From Vitreoscilla filiformis (GTDB lineage: Bacteria > Pseudomonadota > Gammaproteobacteria > Burkholderiales > Burkholderiaceae_C), in contig NZ_CP022424.1 of NCBI RefSeq assembly GCF_002222655.1, positions 1-64,000 on the forward strand: a DNA stretch of 64,000 bases, read 5' to 3'. Under the pieces are notes generated by a model, which was not told where the DNA came from, did not search any database, and saw nothing but the letters and a program-made list of their open reading frames with translations. The stretch's first letter is position 1. Each line of letters opens with the position of its first letter. The translations under genes were made by a program, and so were the position numbers. This document shows positions 1 through 10,361 of this stretch, one piece after another.

Positions 1-2319
1 ATGATTTCCCTTCGCATCACCGCGATCTTCCTGCTGTTCGGAACGGTCTGGGTGCTGGCCTCCGATTGGCTGTTGGATGTGATCGTCACCGACCGTCAAG
101 CTTGGTTGACGTTGCAGTCGCTCAAAGGACTGTTGTTCGTGAGCCTGAGCGCGCTCATCATTTGGTACTTGGTGCGGCGGGCAGAAACCGCGTGCCGGCA
201 TCTGGAAGACGAGCTGCGCGCACAAAACGAACAACTGCACCAGATTTTGAACGTGTCCCCGGCGGTGGTGTACTCGCTGCGCTTGGAACCCGAGGACTAC
301 ACGCGCCACCAAGTGCAGTTCGTCAGCGAGCAAATCCAGGCCATGACGGGTTTCAGCGCCGAGCACTGCCGCACCACTCCCGGCTGGTGGGAAAGCCAAA
401 TTCATCCGGATGACGCGGCGCTCTTTTACGCCAGCCTGCCCAGTTTGTTCGGCCAAGGCAGCCTGCAAGTGGAGTACCGCGTGCGCCACGCCAATGGGCG
501 CGATGTCTGGATTTGCGACCGCATGGTGCTGCTGCGCGATGCCCAAGGCCGCCCGCGCAGTGTGGTGGGTGCGTGGTTGGATCAGAGCGCACACCGCCAA
601 GTGCAAGCCCATGCACGGCTCATCGAACAGGTGTTCGAGTCCAGCCAGCAAGCGATTTTGATCACCGATGCGCGTGGCCGCTTCTTGAGCGTCAACCACG
701 CTTTTACCCAAATCACGGGTTACACCCAGGATGAGGTTCTCGGCCATACCCCGGCCATCCTCAAGTCAGGCCGCCAAGATCAGGTGTTCTACCAAACGAT
801 GTGGCAGCAAATTTTGGAGGATGGCCGCTGGGAAGGTGAAATCTGGAACAAGCGCAAAAACGGCGAGCTTTACCCGGAATGGCTCACTGTCAGCGCCATC
901 CATGACGAACAGGGCCATGTGCGCCAGTACCTGGGCATCTTCACCGAGACCTCCAGCCGCAAAGCCGCCGAAGAGCGCATCCAGCGCCTGGCCAACTACG
1001 ACCCGCTCACCGACCTGCCCAACCGCACCTTGCTGGCCGACCGCGCTCGGATCCTGTTCAGTGCAGCAGGCCCCAAAGAACATGCTGTGTTGGTGCAGCT
1101 CAACTTGGATCACTTCAGCGGCATCAACGAATCCCTGGGTCACGAGGCGGGGGATGCCGTGCTGCGCGAACTGGCCACGCGCCTGACCCGCGCACTGCGC
1201 CCCGATGCCACGGTGTGCCGCCTTGGCGCCGACAACTTCTTGCTCCTGCTGCCGCGCACCACCGCCAGCGAAGCCAGCCAGATCGGCGTGCGCTTGATGG
1301 CGGTGGTGGCCGAGGCCCTGCCGGTGGCCGGTCAAGTGCTGCGCCTGAGCGCCAGCATGGGCGTGGCCCAGTTTCCCGAAGACGGCTCGGATCTCACCCA
1401 ATTGGCCCAGGCCGCCGAATCGGCGGTGCATCAAGCCAAACGCGATGGGCGCAACACGCTGCGGTTCTTTTCGCGTCAGGCCCAAGAGCAAGTGCGCGAA
1501 ACCCTGGCCGTGGCCCGCGATCTGCACTGGGCGGTGGAGCGTCAGCAGTTGGTGCTGCACTACCAACCCCAAATCGATGTCGAGACACAGCGCATCATCG
1601 GCGTGGAAGCGCTGGTGCGCTGGCTGCATCCGACCTGGGGCATGGTGCCGCCAGGGCGTTTCATTCCCGTGGCCGAAACCCTGGGGCTGATCCAAAGCAT
1701 CGGCACCTGGGTGCTGCGCGAAGCGCTGCGCCAAGTGGCGCAGTGGCGTGCTCAAGGGCTGACGCTGGTGCCGGTGGCGGTCAACCTGTCGGCGGTACAG
1801 TTTCGCAACCCGGCGCTGCGCGACATGCTCATCGACGCCCTGCGCGAGTACAGCCTGCCCGCCCACCTGCTGGAGCTGGAGTTGACCGAAAGTGTGGCCA
1901 TGGAAAACTCCAGCTTCACCATCGCCACCATCACCAGTTTGAAGCAGCTCGGGGTGCAACTGTCGATCGACGACTTCGGCACGGGGTACTCCTCGCTGGG
2001 CTACCTCAAGCGTTTTGCGGTGGATCGGCTCAAGATCGACCAGTCCTTCGTGCGCGGTCTGAACTACGACCGGCAGGACGAGGCGATTGTTCACGCCGTC
2101 ATCAGCCTGGCGCACAGCCTGGGGCTGCGCACGTTGGCCGAAGGGGTGGAAACCGCCGAACAGTTGGCCTTCCTGCGCCAAAATGGCTGCGATGAGGCCC
2201 AAGGCTGGCTGTTTGGCCATGCCATGGATGCTCAAGCCTTGGCCGAACGCTTGGCGCGTCAAGGACAGCCCGTCACGCCGCTGGTCGCAGCCCCGCCACC
2301 GCCAAGTAGTCCTGCATGA
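1..2319 (+). CDS. PAS-PAS-GGDEF-EAL c-di-GMP phosphodiesterase-type sensor
   Basis: Membrane sensor predicted to break down c-di-GMP. Two hydrophobic segments (about residues 7-24 and 43-60) are followed by two PAS domains (about 75-195 and 205-325), a GGDEF domain (about 335-495) and an EAL domain (about 505-755). The EAL catalytic signature is intact: VEALVRW, ELTES, DDFGTGYSSLG, DQSFV and EGVET are all present. The diguanylate cyclase signature is degenerate (RLGADNF instead of GGDEF), so cyclase activity is unlikely and the domain may be regulatory. The frame opens with ATG at the first base of the window, so the true start could lie further upstream. The 3' end overlaps the end of convergent gshA by 47 bp. 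The input ligand is unknown. Confidence 0.88.
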   Translation: MISLRITAIFLLFGTVWVLASDWLLDVIVTDRQAWLTLQSLKGLLFVSLSALIIWYLVRRAETACRHLEDELRAQNEQLHQILNVSPAVVYSLRLEPEDYTRHQVQFVSEQIQAMTGFSAEHCRTTPGWWESQIHPDDAALFYASLPSLFGQGSLQVEYRVRHANGRDVWICDRMVLLRDAQGRPRSVVGAWLDQSAHRQVQAHARLIEQVFESSQQAILITDARGRFLSVNHAFTQITGYTQDEVLGHTPAILKSGRQDQVFYQTMWQQILEDGRWEGEIWNKRKNGELYPEWLTVSAIHDEQGHVRQYLGIFTETSSRKAAEERIQRLANYDPLTDLPNRTLLADRARILFSAAGPKEHAVLVQLNLDHFSGINESLGHEAGDAVLRELATRLTRALRPDATVCRLGADNFLLLLPRTTASEASQIGVRLMAVVAEALPVAGQVLRLSASMGVAQFPEDGSDLTQLAQAAESAVHQAKRDGRNTLRFFSRQAQEQVRETLAVARDLHWAVERQQLVLHYQPQIDVETQRIIGVEALVRWLHPTWGMVPPGRFIPVAETLGLIQSIGTWVLREALRQVAQWRAQGLTLVPVAVNLSAVQFRNPALRDMLIDALREYSLPAHLLELELTESVAMENSSFTIATITSLKQLGVQLSIDDFGTGYSSLGYLKRFAVDRLKIDQSFVRGLNYDRQDEAIVHAVISLAHSLGLRTLAEGVETAEQLAFLRQNGCDEAQGWLFGHAMDAQALAERLARQGQPVTPLVAAPPPPSSPA

Positions 2320-3799
2320 ACTCCTCGAAAGTGCCGGCGGCTTCGGCTTCGATGCGCGCTTGCTCCAGCAGCGACTCTCGCGCCAACCCGCGCCAATGCG
2401 CTTGACGCGCCACCGGTAAGGGTTCTGCCAACCAGTGCTGGCGCACCGCCTCAGAGCGGGCCATGACAAAACGAGCGTGCTGGCCCGCATGGTGGGTTTG
2501 CATGGCCTCCAGCACCTGGGCCGATGGCAGGCGTACCGGCTCGGCCAACGCGGCCAGCGCGGCGGCCACCCCTTGCTGATGGACATCCCCCCCGCCCAGC
2601 ACCTCGTCCAGCGCCCGGGCGATGGGCTCGCACGCCTGCACCAATTCGGTGGCCCATTCGAGGGCCGGCTGGGTCATGCCGGCGCGTTCCAGCAACAGCC
2701 CGGGCTGGCGTCCATACCCGGCGATGCGGTGTTGGTTGCGACCGAGGGCGGCAATTTCTTCGGGCGTGTCCGGTGGGCTGTCGCTGAGCAGGCAGTGGAG
2801 CAAGAAAACGTCGAGAAAACGCGCCGTGCCCACGCTGATGCCCGTGGGGCAAAACGGATCCAAATCCATGCAGCGCACTTCCACGTACTCGACCCCGCGT
2901 TCGCGCAGGGCGTGCAGCGGGCGCTCCCCGCTGCGAATGGTGCGCTTGGGGCGGATGGTGCCGTAAAACTCGTTTTCAATTTGCAGCAAGGTGGTCGAGA
3001 GCTGCTGCCACTGGCCATGGTCGTTGCGCAAGCCGAACGCTTCGTAGGCGGGATAAACGCGGGTCATCGCGTCTTCCAGGGCCGTGCCGTAGCCGGCCAA
3101 ATCGTTGTAGCTCACGCGCAGCGAGGCTTGGGCTTCACTCTGATAGCCCAAACGCCCCATGCGCAGCGACGTGGCATGCGGCAAGTGCAGGGTGTGCTCC
3201 CCCAGCGGTTGCAACCCATGCGGCAGGCCCGCCACAAAACTTGCCCCCACCGCTGGGGACGCCCCAAACAGCAGCAACAGCAAAAAGCTGTGCCGCCGGA
3301 AATTGCGGATCAGGCCAAAGTAGTCCGCATCACTGACGCCGGGAATCGACCAGTTGTAGTGAATCCCTGAGATGGTCTGCATGCGCCGACCGTAACGGTG
3401 ACCCAAACCTCGGCGATACACCGTTTTGGCCCGGCCAATGTGCGAGCGCCCATACTGGCCCAATGGAATGTCGGCATCGGCGGGCAGTTTGCAGGGCATG
3501 GAGGAGACCCACATGCGTTCGTCCCCCAGCGCTTGGGTGACGACTTGGTGCAACTCGCCCAATTCAGCGATGACCGCTGAGGCGCTGGCGTGGGCGCCGG
3601 TCACCAGTTCGAGCTGGGCCTCGCTGAAATCCGTGGTGATGTGCGGATGGGTCAGGGCCGAGCCCAGGGTGATCGGATGCGGAGAAAACGCCAGCTTGCC
3701 GCCGGGCAGGGTGCGCAGACTCTCTTTTTCCACCCCACGGCGCATGCCGCGCAGGCGTTCGGGCGAGAGTTGTCGAATTTTTTGATGGAGGGAAGACAT
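2273..3799 (-). CDS. gshA: glutamate--cysteine ligase
   Basis: Catalyses ATP-dependent gamma-glutamylcysteine formation, the first step of glutathione synthesis. The 508-residue length and the N-terminal RRGVEKESLRT segment, the GSALTHPHITTDFSEAQLELVT region and the SGIHYNWS motif match the proteobacterial type 1 GshA family. I start at ATG 3799 because GAGGAG lies six bases upstream; a TTG further out at 3814 lacks a better ribosome site. The gene ends inside the 3' end of the convergent EAL gene. Divergent from the secreted-protein gene at 3932, with about 130 bp between them. Confidence 0.93.
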   Translation of the reverse strand: MSSLHQKIRQLSPERLRGMRRGVEKESLRTLPGGKLAFSPHPITLGSALTHPHITTDFSEAQLELVTGAHASASAVIAELGELHQVVTQALGDERMWVSSMPCKLPADADIPLGQYGRSHIGRAKTVYRRGLGHRYGRRMQTISGIHYNWSIPGVSDADYFGLIRNFRRHSFLLLLLFGASPAVGASFVAGLPHGLQPLGEHTLHLPHATSLRMGRLGYQSEAQASLRVSYNDLAGYGTALEDAMTRVYPAYEAFGLRNDHGQWQQLSTTLLQIENEFYGTIRPKRTIRSGERPLHALRERGVEYVEVRCMDLDPFCPTGISVGTARFLDVFLLHCLLSDSPPDTPEEIAALGRNQHRIAGYGRQPGLLLERAGMTQPALEWATELVQACEPIARALDEVLGGGDVHQQGVAAALAALAEPVRLPSAQVLEAMQTHHAGQHARFVMARSEAVRQHWLAEPLPVARQAHWRGLARESLLEQARIEAEAAGTFEEFMQDYLAVAGLRPAA

Positions 3800-3931
3800 C
3801 CCGTGCCTCCTCAAGGGAAAGGGATTGCCATTGGACGCGATTTGTGCGTCAGTGGTGTGCCAGCGGGTTTTGCACCCTGGTGCGTTTTGACCTGCGGCAG
3901 TTTTTCAGGCCCCTTTGTCGGGAGATCCTCG

Positions 3932-4837
3932 ATGCACCCCTCGCTTTCACACGCACGGCTCAGCCTGCTCACGGGCCTGAGCCTGTGGGCGGCCAGCCAA
4001 TCGCTTCATGCTGCCCCAGACACCCAAGCTCCGGTGCTGCGAGCATTCGCAGTCACCACCCCCACGGTGGATGTGAGCCAACCCGGCGCCACCATCCAGG
4101 TGAACCTGCGCGCCACCGACAACCTCTCCGGCGTCCTCACCCTGGCGTTGAGCCTGAGTTCACCCGATGGCCAGCAAACCGTCGAGCGCTGGTACAGCTT
4201 GCCAGCGCCACGCACGCTGACCACGCTGTCGCTGTCGGTCGGGGCGCCCACTGGCCAAGGTGGGTTGAATGGTCACAGCGCAGCCGGGGTGTGGAAAGTG
4301 CGGCAGCTCCAACTCATCGACGCCAATGACAACGCCGTCACCTACCGTTATCCCGCACTGGCGGCCTTGGGGCGGGCCACGTTCCACGTCACCAGCCCCC
4401 AAGCGGACACCACGGTGCCCGAGTTGGTGTCTGGCAGCTTGAGCACTTCGGCGCTGTCGCTGTCGAGCCGGGTGCCGGGCACGCAAAAACCGCCGTATGT
4501 CAGCGCCACCTTGCGCCTACGCGACCCCGGCGACGTGGCTTCAGCGATTTCGGGCATCCGCTGGGCCCAATTGGTGCTGTGCAAACCCGACGGTTCCGGG
4601 AATTGTTTGGAACGCATCGACCTGGCAGCAGAAGCGCCTTTGCTGGGATTGCCACAGGCCGCACTCCAAATCGGCAGCGCCTTGCCGGAAGGAGTGACGC
4701 CTGGGGAATTCCACATTTTCAGCGTCACGGTGCTGGACATGGCGGGCAACTCGCACTGGATGCAATCCACCGCGTTCCAAGGAGAGGTGGACTTCAGCCA
4801 GTATTTCCCTCGCACCACCTTGACGCTGCGGCCCTGA
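3932..4837 (+). CDS. secreted protein of unknown function, possible Ig-like fold
   Basis: A 301-residue exported protein. ATG 3932 follows a GGAGAT ribosome site at 3921; it gives a signal peptide ending near ASQSLHA|AP. The mature part starts with DTQAPVLRAF and contains two similar stretches with the pattern D-x-x-P-(V/E)-L and ATDNLSGV / DPGDVASAISGI, which look like repeated beta-sandwich (Ig-like or bacterial surface) units with acidic loops. I do not recognise a defined family. No transmembrane anchor or sorting signal is visible at the C-terminus. Likely periplasmic or secreted; no enzymatic motif seen. Confidence 0.7.
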   Translation: MHPSLSHARLSLLTGLSLWAASQSLHAAPDTQAPVLRAFAVTTPTVDVSQPGATIQVNLRATDNLSGVLTLALSLSSPDGQQTVERWYSLPAPRTLTTLSLSVGAPTGQGGLNGHSAAGVWKVRQLQLIDANDNAVTYRYPALAALGRATFHVTSPQADTTVPELVSGSLSTSALSLSSRVPGTQKPPYVSATLRLRDPGDVASAISGIRWAQLVLCKPDGSGNCLERIDLAAEAPLLGLPQAALQIGSALPEGVTPGEFHIFSVTVLDMAGNSHWMQSTAFQGEVDFSQYFPRTTLTLRP

Positions 4838-5016
4838 TCCCCCAGCGGCGATTCGGTTTACCGGACTGCCCCGCACCCCACTTGGCGGAAAACCGTCTGG
4901 GGCGGCTGCCGCCCGTGGGCTCCCCCGGCCCGCGCCACCGCACACGCCCACACCGCTGCTTCAAAATCAATCAGTTACCGCACTTTGAGGTGGCAGCAAG
5001 CGGAATCGCTGCGGGC

Positions 5017-5032
5017 TGGAACGACTTGTGCA
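5017..5032 (+). promoter_or_regulatory. candidate sigma-54 promoter upstream of the acidic amino acid locus
   Basis: TGGAACG-ACTT-GTGCA matches the sigma-54 consensus TGGCACG-N4-TTGCA at all but two positions, with the obligatory GG and GC exactly ten bases apart. It lies upstream of the first binding-protein gene, and the locus encodes a GAFTGA-containing AauR-like activator that would need such a promoter. Weak point: transcription would begin only about two bases before the annotated ATG at 5045, so either translation starts downstream or this match is fortuitous. The rest of the 207-bp gap (4838-5044) holds a GC-rich hairpin near 4899 and nothing else I can support. Confidence 0.35.
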
Positions 5033-5044
5033 TAAGCTGAGCCC

Positions 5045-6022
5045 ATGATCGCGCACAGCCTCACCTTGACCTCCTGCCCACGCAGTCGCTCGCCGCGTGT
5101 GGCCGCGCTGTTGCGCGCACTGGGGGCCGTGCTGGTGTTGGAGCTGCTGTTTGCCCTGGTACTTGCCCTGGGCCTGCCCCAACCGGCTCACGCCCAAGAC
5201 ACCCTGACGCGCATCGCCGAAACCGGCACGCTGCGCTTGGGACACCGCGAATCGTCGGTGCCGTTTTCGTATTACGACACCCGTCACCAAGTCATTGGCT
5301 ATTCGCACGACTTGGCGTTGCGCCTGGCCGACGTCATCAAAGCCGAACTCAAACTGCCCGCGCTGACCCTGAAGCTGGTGCCGCTGACCTCGCAAAACCG
5401 CATCCCGCTGGTGCAAAACGGCACCGTCGATTTGGAATGTGGTTCCACCACCCACAACGCCGAGCGGGCGCGCCAGGTGGCGTTTTCGGTGTCGATTTTT
5501 GTCGTCGGCACGCGGCTGATGGTGCGACGCGATTCGGGCATCCAAGGGTTTGACGATTTGCACCACCGTCGTGTGGTCGTCACCGCCGGCAGCACCTCGG
5601 AAAAACAACTGCGGCTGTGGCGCGAGCGCAGCAAGGTGGATGTGGAGATCATCACATCACGCGAGCATGGGGTGTCGTTTCGCGTGCTCGAATCCGGCCA
5701 GGCCGATGCTTTCATGCTCGACGACGCCTTGCTCTACGGCGAACGGGCCAAAGCCACCCGGCCCGACGATTGGATTGTCGTCGGCCAGCCCATGGCCCAA
5801 GAGGTCTATGGGTGCATGATGCGCCGCGACGATGCTCCTTTCAAACGCATCGTCGATAAGGGCCTGACCCACTTGCTGCAATCGGGTGAAGCGCTCAAGC
5901 TCTACCAACGCTGGTTCCAGCGCCCGATCCCGCCCAAGGGCCTGAACCTGAACTGGCCCCCCTCCGAGGCCCTGCTCCAGCTCTACCGCACCCCGTCCGA
6001 CCGGCCACTGCCGGCACCCTGA
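5045..6022 (+). CDS. GltI-like glutamate/aspartate-binding protein (paralog 1)
   Basis: Periplasmic solute-binding protein of the polar amino acid ABC uptake family. A long hydrophobic leader ends near PAHAQ (about residue 51). The ligand-binding core contains LRLGHRESSVPFSYYD and the TSQNRIPLVQNGTVDLECGSTT block, which is shared almost word for word with the second binding protein at 7209, including the residues that define glutamate/aspartate specificity in the GltI family. The arrangement, two binding proteins flanking an asparaginase and upstream of one permease, suggests that both feed GltJKL or that this copy acts as a sensor accessory. The leader is unusually long; a GTG at 5099 would shorten it but has no clear ribosome site. 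Confidence 0.85.
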   Translation: MIAHSLTLTSCPRSRSPRVAALLRALGAVLVLELLFALVLALGLPQPAHAQDTLTRIAETGTLRLGHRESSVPFSYYDTRHQVIGYSHDLALRLADVIKAELKLPALTLKLVPLTSQNRIPLVQNGTVDLECGSTTHNAERARQVAFSVSIFVVGTRLMVRRDSGIQGFDDLHHRRVVVTAGSTSEKQLRLWRERSKVDVEIITSREHGVSFRVLESGQADAFMLDDALLYGERAKATRPDDWIVVGQPMAQEVYGCMMRRDDAPFKRIVDKGLTHLLQSGEALKLYQRWFQRPIPPKGLNLNWPPSEALLQLYRTPSDRPLPAP

Positions 6023-7171
<1,149 letters not shown>

Positions 7172-7208
7172 TTCGTCCCCTCCCCCTTCACGACAAGGAG
7201 AACTGCGC

Positions 7209-8063
7209 ATGAACAAGATCACCGCCCTGACCCTGGCCGCCCTGCTGGCCGCTGGCGCCGCCCAGGCCGACACCCTCAAGAAGATCAAGGACAGCGGCAG
7301 CGCCACCCTGGGCGTACGCGAGTCCTCGGGCGCCCTGTCTTACACGTTGGGCGACGGCAAGTTTGCTGGCTTCCACGTCGAGGTGTGCCAGCGCGTGCTG
7401 GGGGACATCCAAAAATCGCTCGGCCTGGCCAAGCTGGATGTCAAGTACCAGCCGGTGACCTCGCAGAACCGCATCCCGCTGGTGCAAAACGGCACCGTCG
7501 ATCTGGAATGCGGCTCGACCACCAACAACCTGGCGCGCCAGAAGGATGTGGCGTTCGGCGTGACCACCTACGTCACCGAAGTGCGCATGGCCGTCAAGGC
7601 CAACTCGGGCATCACCAGCATCAACCAGCTCAACGGCAAGAAGGTCGCCACCACCACGGGCACCACTTCGGTGCAAACCCTGCGCAAGCATGAACGCGCC
7701 ACCGGCGTGAACTTCGAAGAAGTGTTCGGCAAGGACCACGCCGACAGCTTCTTGCTGCTGGACTCGGGCCGCGCCGACGCCTTCGTGATGGACGACTACA
7801 TCCTGGCCGGCAACATTGCCAAGGCCAAGAACCCCGCCGATTTCAAGCTGGCGGGTGAAGTGCTGGCGGTGGAGCCCATCGCCGTCATGTTCCGCAAGGA
7901 CGACCCGGCGTTCAAGAAGGCCGTGGACGACTCGCTCAAGGCCCTGATGAAGTCCGGCGAGCTGGCCAAGATCCTGGGCAAGTACGGTCTGCAACCGGGC
8001 GAGGCCACCAAGGCCGCCTGGGCCACGCCGAACGACAACCCGGCTGAGTCCTACAAGAAGTGA
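7209..8063 (+). CDS. gltI: glutamate/aspartate ABC transporter substrate-binding protein
   Basis: Periplasmic receptor for glutamate/aspartate, 284 residues, close to the family norm. Signal peptide MNKITALTLAALLAAGAAQA then DTLKKIKDSGSATLGVRESS. Contains the TSQNRIPLVQNGTVDLECGSTT block and DHADSFLLLDSGRADAFVMDDYILAG typical of GltI. AAGGAG at 7195-7200 sets the start. It heads a gltI-gltJ-gltK-gltL set in the usual enterobacterial order, 37 bp downstream of ansB, and is probably co-transcribed with it. Confidence 0.93.
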   Translation: MNKITALTLAALLAAGAAQADTLKKIKDSGSATLGVRESSGALSYTLGDGKFAGFHVEVCQRVLGDIQKSLGLAKLDVKYQPVTSQNRIPLVQNGTVDLECGSTTNNLARQKDVAFGVTTYVTEVRMAVKANSGITSINQLNGKKVATTTGTTSVQTLRKHERATGVNFEEVFGKDHADSFLLLDSGRADAFVMDDYILAGNIAKAKNPADFKLAGEVLAVEPIAVMFRKDDPAFKKAVDDSLKALMKSGELAKILGKYGLQPGEATKAAWATPNDNPAESYKK

Positions 8064-8101
8064 TGACGTGACCGGAGTCCCCGCCGCCCGCAGTGGTCGG
8101 T

Positions 8102-8115
8102 GGGGCTTTGGCCCC
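8102..8115 (+). other. small intercistronic hairpin between gltI and gltJ
   Basis: GGGGC at 8102-8106 pairs with GCCCC at 8111-8115 around a TTTG loop, in the 78-bp gap between gltI and gltJ. Such structures often stabilise the upstream binding-protein message so that it exceeds permease expression. There is no T-run, so it is not a classical terminator. The functional role is inference. Confidence 0.25.
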
Positions 8116-8141
8116 CTGCAACAAAGACAAGGAGCAGCAGC

Positions 8142-8888
8142 GTGGCAAGTTGGGATTGGGAAGTGTTCTGCAAGAACACCCTGGACGGGGAGGTGATACC
8201 GCGCTGTTTCGGCGAAGGCGGGGACATCACTTACTTGGATTGGATGCTGTCGGCGTGGGGCTGGACGGCCTCTGTGTCCGGCCTGGCGCTGCTGGTGGCG
8301 CTGGCCATGGGCGTGCTGATGGGCATTTTGCGCACCACACCGAGCCGCGCCCTGGTGTTCATCGGCGACGCTTGGACGGAGTTGTTCCGCAACATCCCGG
8401 TGCTGGTGCAGGTGTTCCTCTGGTATTTCGTGATTCCGGAATTCATTCCGCCGCTCAAGAGCCTGCCGAGTTTCGTCCTCGTGGTGCTGGGGCTGGGTTT
8501 CTTCACGTCGGCGCGGGTGTCGGAGCAGGTCAAGGCCAGCATTCAGAGTTTGCCGCGTGGCCAGCGTTACGCCGGCTTGGCGCTGGGCCTGACGCTGCCG
8601 CAAACCTACCGCTATGTGCTGTTGCCCATGGCGCTGCGCATCGTCATCCCGCCATTGACCAGCGAGAGCATGGGCATCGTGAAAAACTCGTCGGTGGCGT
8701 TTGCTGTGTCCGTGGCCGAGCTGACGATGTTTGCACGCCAAGCCCAGGAAGAAACCTCACGCGGCATTGAAATTTACCTGGCCGTGACGGCGCTGTATTT
8801 CATCACCTCGATTCTGGTTTACCACGTGGCGCACTTCATCGAAAACCGCGTGCGCATCCCCGGCCAACACCACGGAGGCAAGGCATGA
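8142..8888 (+). CDS. gltJ: glutamate/aspartate ABC transporter permease GltJ
   Basis: Inner-membrane permease of the His/Glu-type ABC importer, 248 residues. GTG 8142 is chosen because AAGGAG ends seven bases upstream and because the protein then begins MASWDWEVF, matching the start of known GltJ proteins. Several hydrophobic helices are visible and the cytoplasmic EAA-type loop is seen around ASIQSLPRGQRYAGLALGL. It overlaps gltK by four bases (ATGA), so the two are translationally coupled. Pairs with GltK to form the channel, energised by GltL. Confidence 0.92.
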   Translation: MASWDWEVFCKNTLDGEVIPRCFGEGGDITYLDWMLSAWGWTASVSGLALLVALAMGVLMGILRTTPSRALVFIGDAWTELFRNIPVLVQVFLWYFVIPEFIPPLKSLPSFVLVVLGLGFFTSARVSEQVKASIQSLPRGQRYAGLALGLTLPQTYRYVLLPMALRIVIPPLTSESMGIVKNSSVAFAVSVAELTMFARQAQEETSRGIEIYLAVTALYFITSILVYHVAHFIENRVRIPGQHHGGKA

Positions 8889-9562
8889 GCACCGGCCTGA
8901 ATCTCGACTTCGGTTTTCTCACCGCCGACGTGCTGACGAGCTACGTCAGCAAAGGGTTGATCTTTTCCATCGAACTGACGCTGGTGGTCATGCTGGGCGG
9001 CATCGTGTTGGGCACGCTGCTGGCCTTGATGCGCCTGTCCGACAAACCGCTGCTGGAAAAACCGGCCACGTTCTACGTCAACACCATGCGGTCGATTCCG
9101 CTGGTGATGGTGATTTTGTGGTTCTTCCTGCTGATCCCGCTGCTGACGGGCCAGCCCATGGGTGCGGAGCTGTCGGCCCTCATCACCTTCACGCTGTTTG
9201 AGGCGGCCTATTACTCGGAGATCATGCGCGCCGGCATCCAAAGCATTCCCAAGGGCCAGGTTTACGCCGGCTACGCCATGGGCATGAGCTACGCGCAAAC
9301 CATGCAACTGGTGGTGCTGCCGCAGGCGTTCCGCAACATGATCCCGGTGTTGTTGACGCAAACCATCATCTTGTTCCAAGACACCAGTTTGGTTTACGCC
9401 ATCGGCGCCTACGATCTGCTCAAGGGGTTTGAGCTGGCGGGCAAGAATTTCAACCGCCCGGTCGAAACCTACCTCGTGGCCACGGTGGTTTATTTTGCGA
9501 TTTGTTTCTCGCTGTCGATGCTGGTCAAGCGTTTGCAGAAGCGCATCGCCATCATCCGCTGA
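8885..9562 (+). CDS. gltK: glutamate/aspartate ABC transporter permease GltK
   Basis: Second permease subunit, 225 residues, typical length. Contains the EAA loop AGIQSIPKGQVYAGYAMGM and the downstream QAFRNMIPVLLTQ segment characteristic of this family. Start ATG 8885 overlaps the stop of gltJ. The ATPase gene follows after 33 bp. No anomalies. Confidence 0.93.
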   Translation: MSTGLNLDFGFLTADVLTSYVSKGLIFSIELTLVVMLGGIVLGTLLALMRLSDKPLLEKPATFYVNTMRSIPLVMVILWFFLLIPLLTGQPMGAELSALITFTLFEAAYYSEIMRAGIQSIPKGQVYAGYAMGMSYAQTMQLVVLPQAFRNMIPVLLTQTIILFQDTSLVYAIGAYDLLKGFELAGKNFNRPVETYLVATVVYFAICFSLSMLVKRLQKRIAIIR

Positions 9563-9595
9563 ACCCGCATCCGTCAAAATTCAGGAGTTTGAGCC

Positions 9596-10330
9596 GTGAT
9601 CGAAATCAAGAACGTCTCCAAGTGGTACGGCAGCTTCCAAGTGCTGACCGACTGCACCACCACCATTCAAAAAGGGGAAGTGGTCGTGGTGTGCGGGCCT
9701 TCGGGCTCGGGCAAATCCACCCTCATCAAGACTGTGAACGCGCTGGAGCCGTTCCAAAAGGGGGACATCGTCGTCAACGGCGTGAGCATCGCCGACCCGA
9801 AAACCAACCTGCCCAAACTGCGCAGCCACGTCGGCATGGTGTTCCAGCACTTTGAGCTGTTCCCGCACCTGTCCGTGACCGACAACCTGACGCTGGCCCA
9901 AATCAAGGTGCTGGGCCGCAGCAAGGACGACGCGCTGAAACGCGGCCTGAAAATGCTCGACCGCGTCGGCCTGATGGCGCACAAAGACAAGTTCCCCGGC
10001 CAGCTCTCCGGCGGCCAACAGCAGCGCGTGGCGATTGCACGGGCGCTGTCCATGGATCCAATCGTCATGCTGTTTGACGAGCCGACGTCGGCGCTCGACC
10101 CGGAAATGGTCGGCGAAGTGCTGGACGTGATGGTGCAACTGGCCAACGAAGGCATGACGATGATGTGCGTGACGCACGAAATGGGCTTTGCCAAAAAGGT
10201 CTCGAACCGGGTGATCTTCATGGACAAGGGCCAAATCATCGAAGACTGCACCAAGCAAGAATTCTTCGGCCAACCGGAAGCCCGTTCGCCCCGGGCCAAG
10301 GAATTCCTCTCGAAGATTCTGAACCACTGA
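9596..10330 (+). CDS. gltL: glutamate/aspartate ABC transporter ATP-binding protein
   Basis: Cytoplasmic ATPase of the importer, 244 residues. Walker [11 protein letters not shown]-loop [13 protein letters not shown], signature LSGGQQQR, Walker [15 protein letters not shown] and the H-loop [12 protein letters not shown] are all intact. Start is GTG 9596 with CAGGAG just upstream; the protein begins [14 protein letters not shown] as in other members. Last gene of the transporter set, 31 bp before the sensor kinase. Confidence 0.95.
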   Translation: MIEIKNVSKWYGSFQVLTDCTTTIQKGEVVVVCGPSGSGKSTLIKTVNALEPFQKGDIVVNGVSIADPKTNLPKLRSHVGMVFQHFELFPHLSVTDNLTLAQIKVLGRSKDDALKRGLKMLDRVGLMAHKDKFPGQLSGGQQQRVAIARALSMDPIVMLFDEPTSALDPEMVGEVLDVMVQLANEGMTMMCVTHEMGFAKKVSNRVIFMDKGQIIEDCTKQEFFGQPEARSPRAKEFLSKILNH

Positions 10331-10361
10331 GCACCTGGGCGGCCCTCCCCGACCTGCCGCA

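Noticed and set aside
766..2586. 606-residue open frame on the minus strand
   Set aside because: It lies opposite a well-supported PAS-GGDEF-EAL gene and the end of gshA, has no family motifs, and is rich in His/Gln/Arg as expected for an antisense shadow in high-GC DNA.
4991..5010. Second sigma-54-like match TGGCAG upstream of 5045
   Set aside because: The GC element does not fall ten bases after GG; spacing is wrong.
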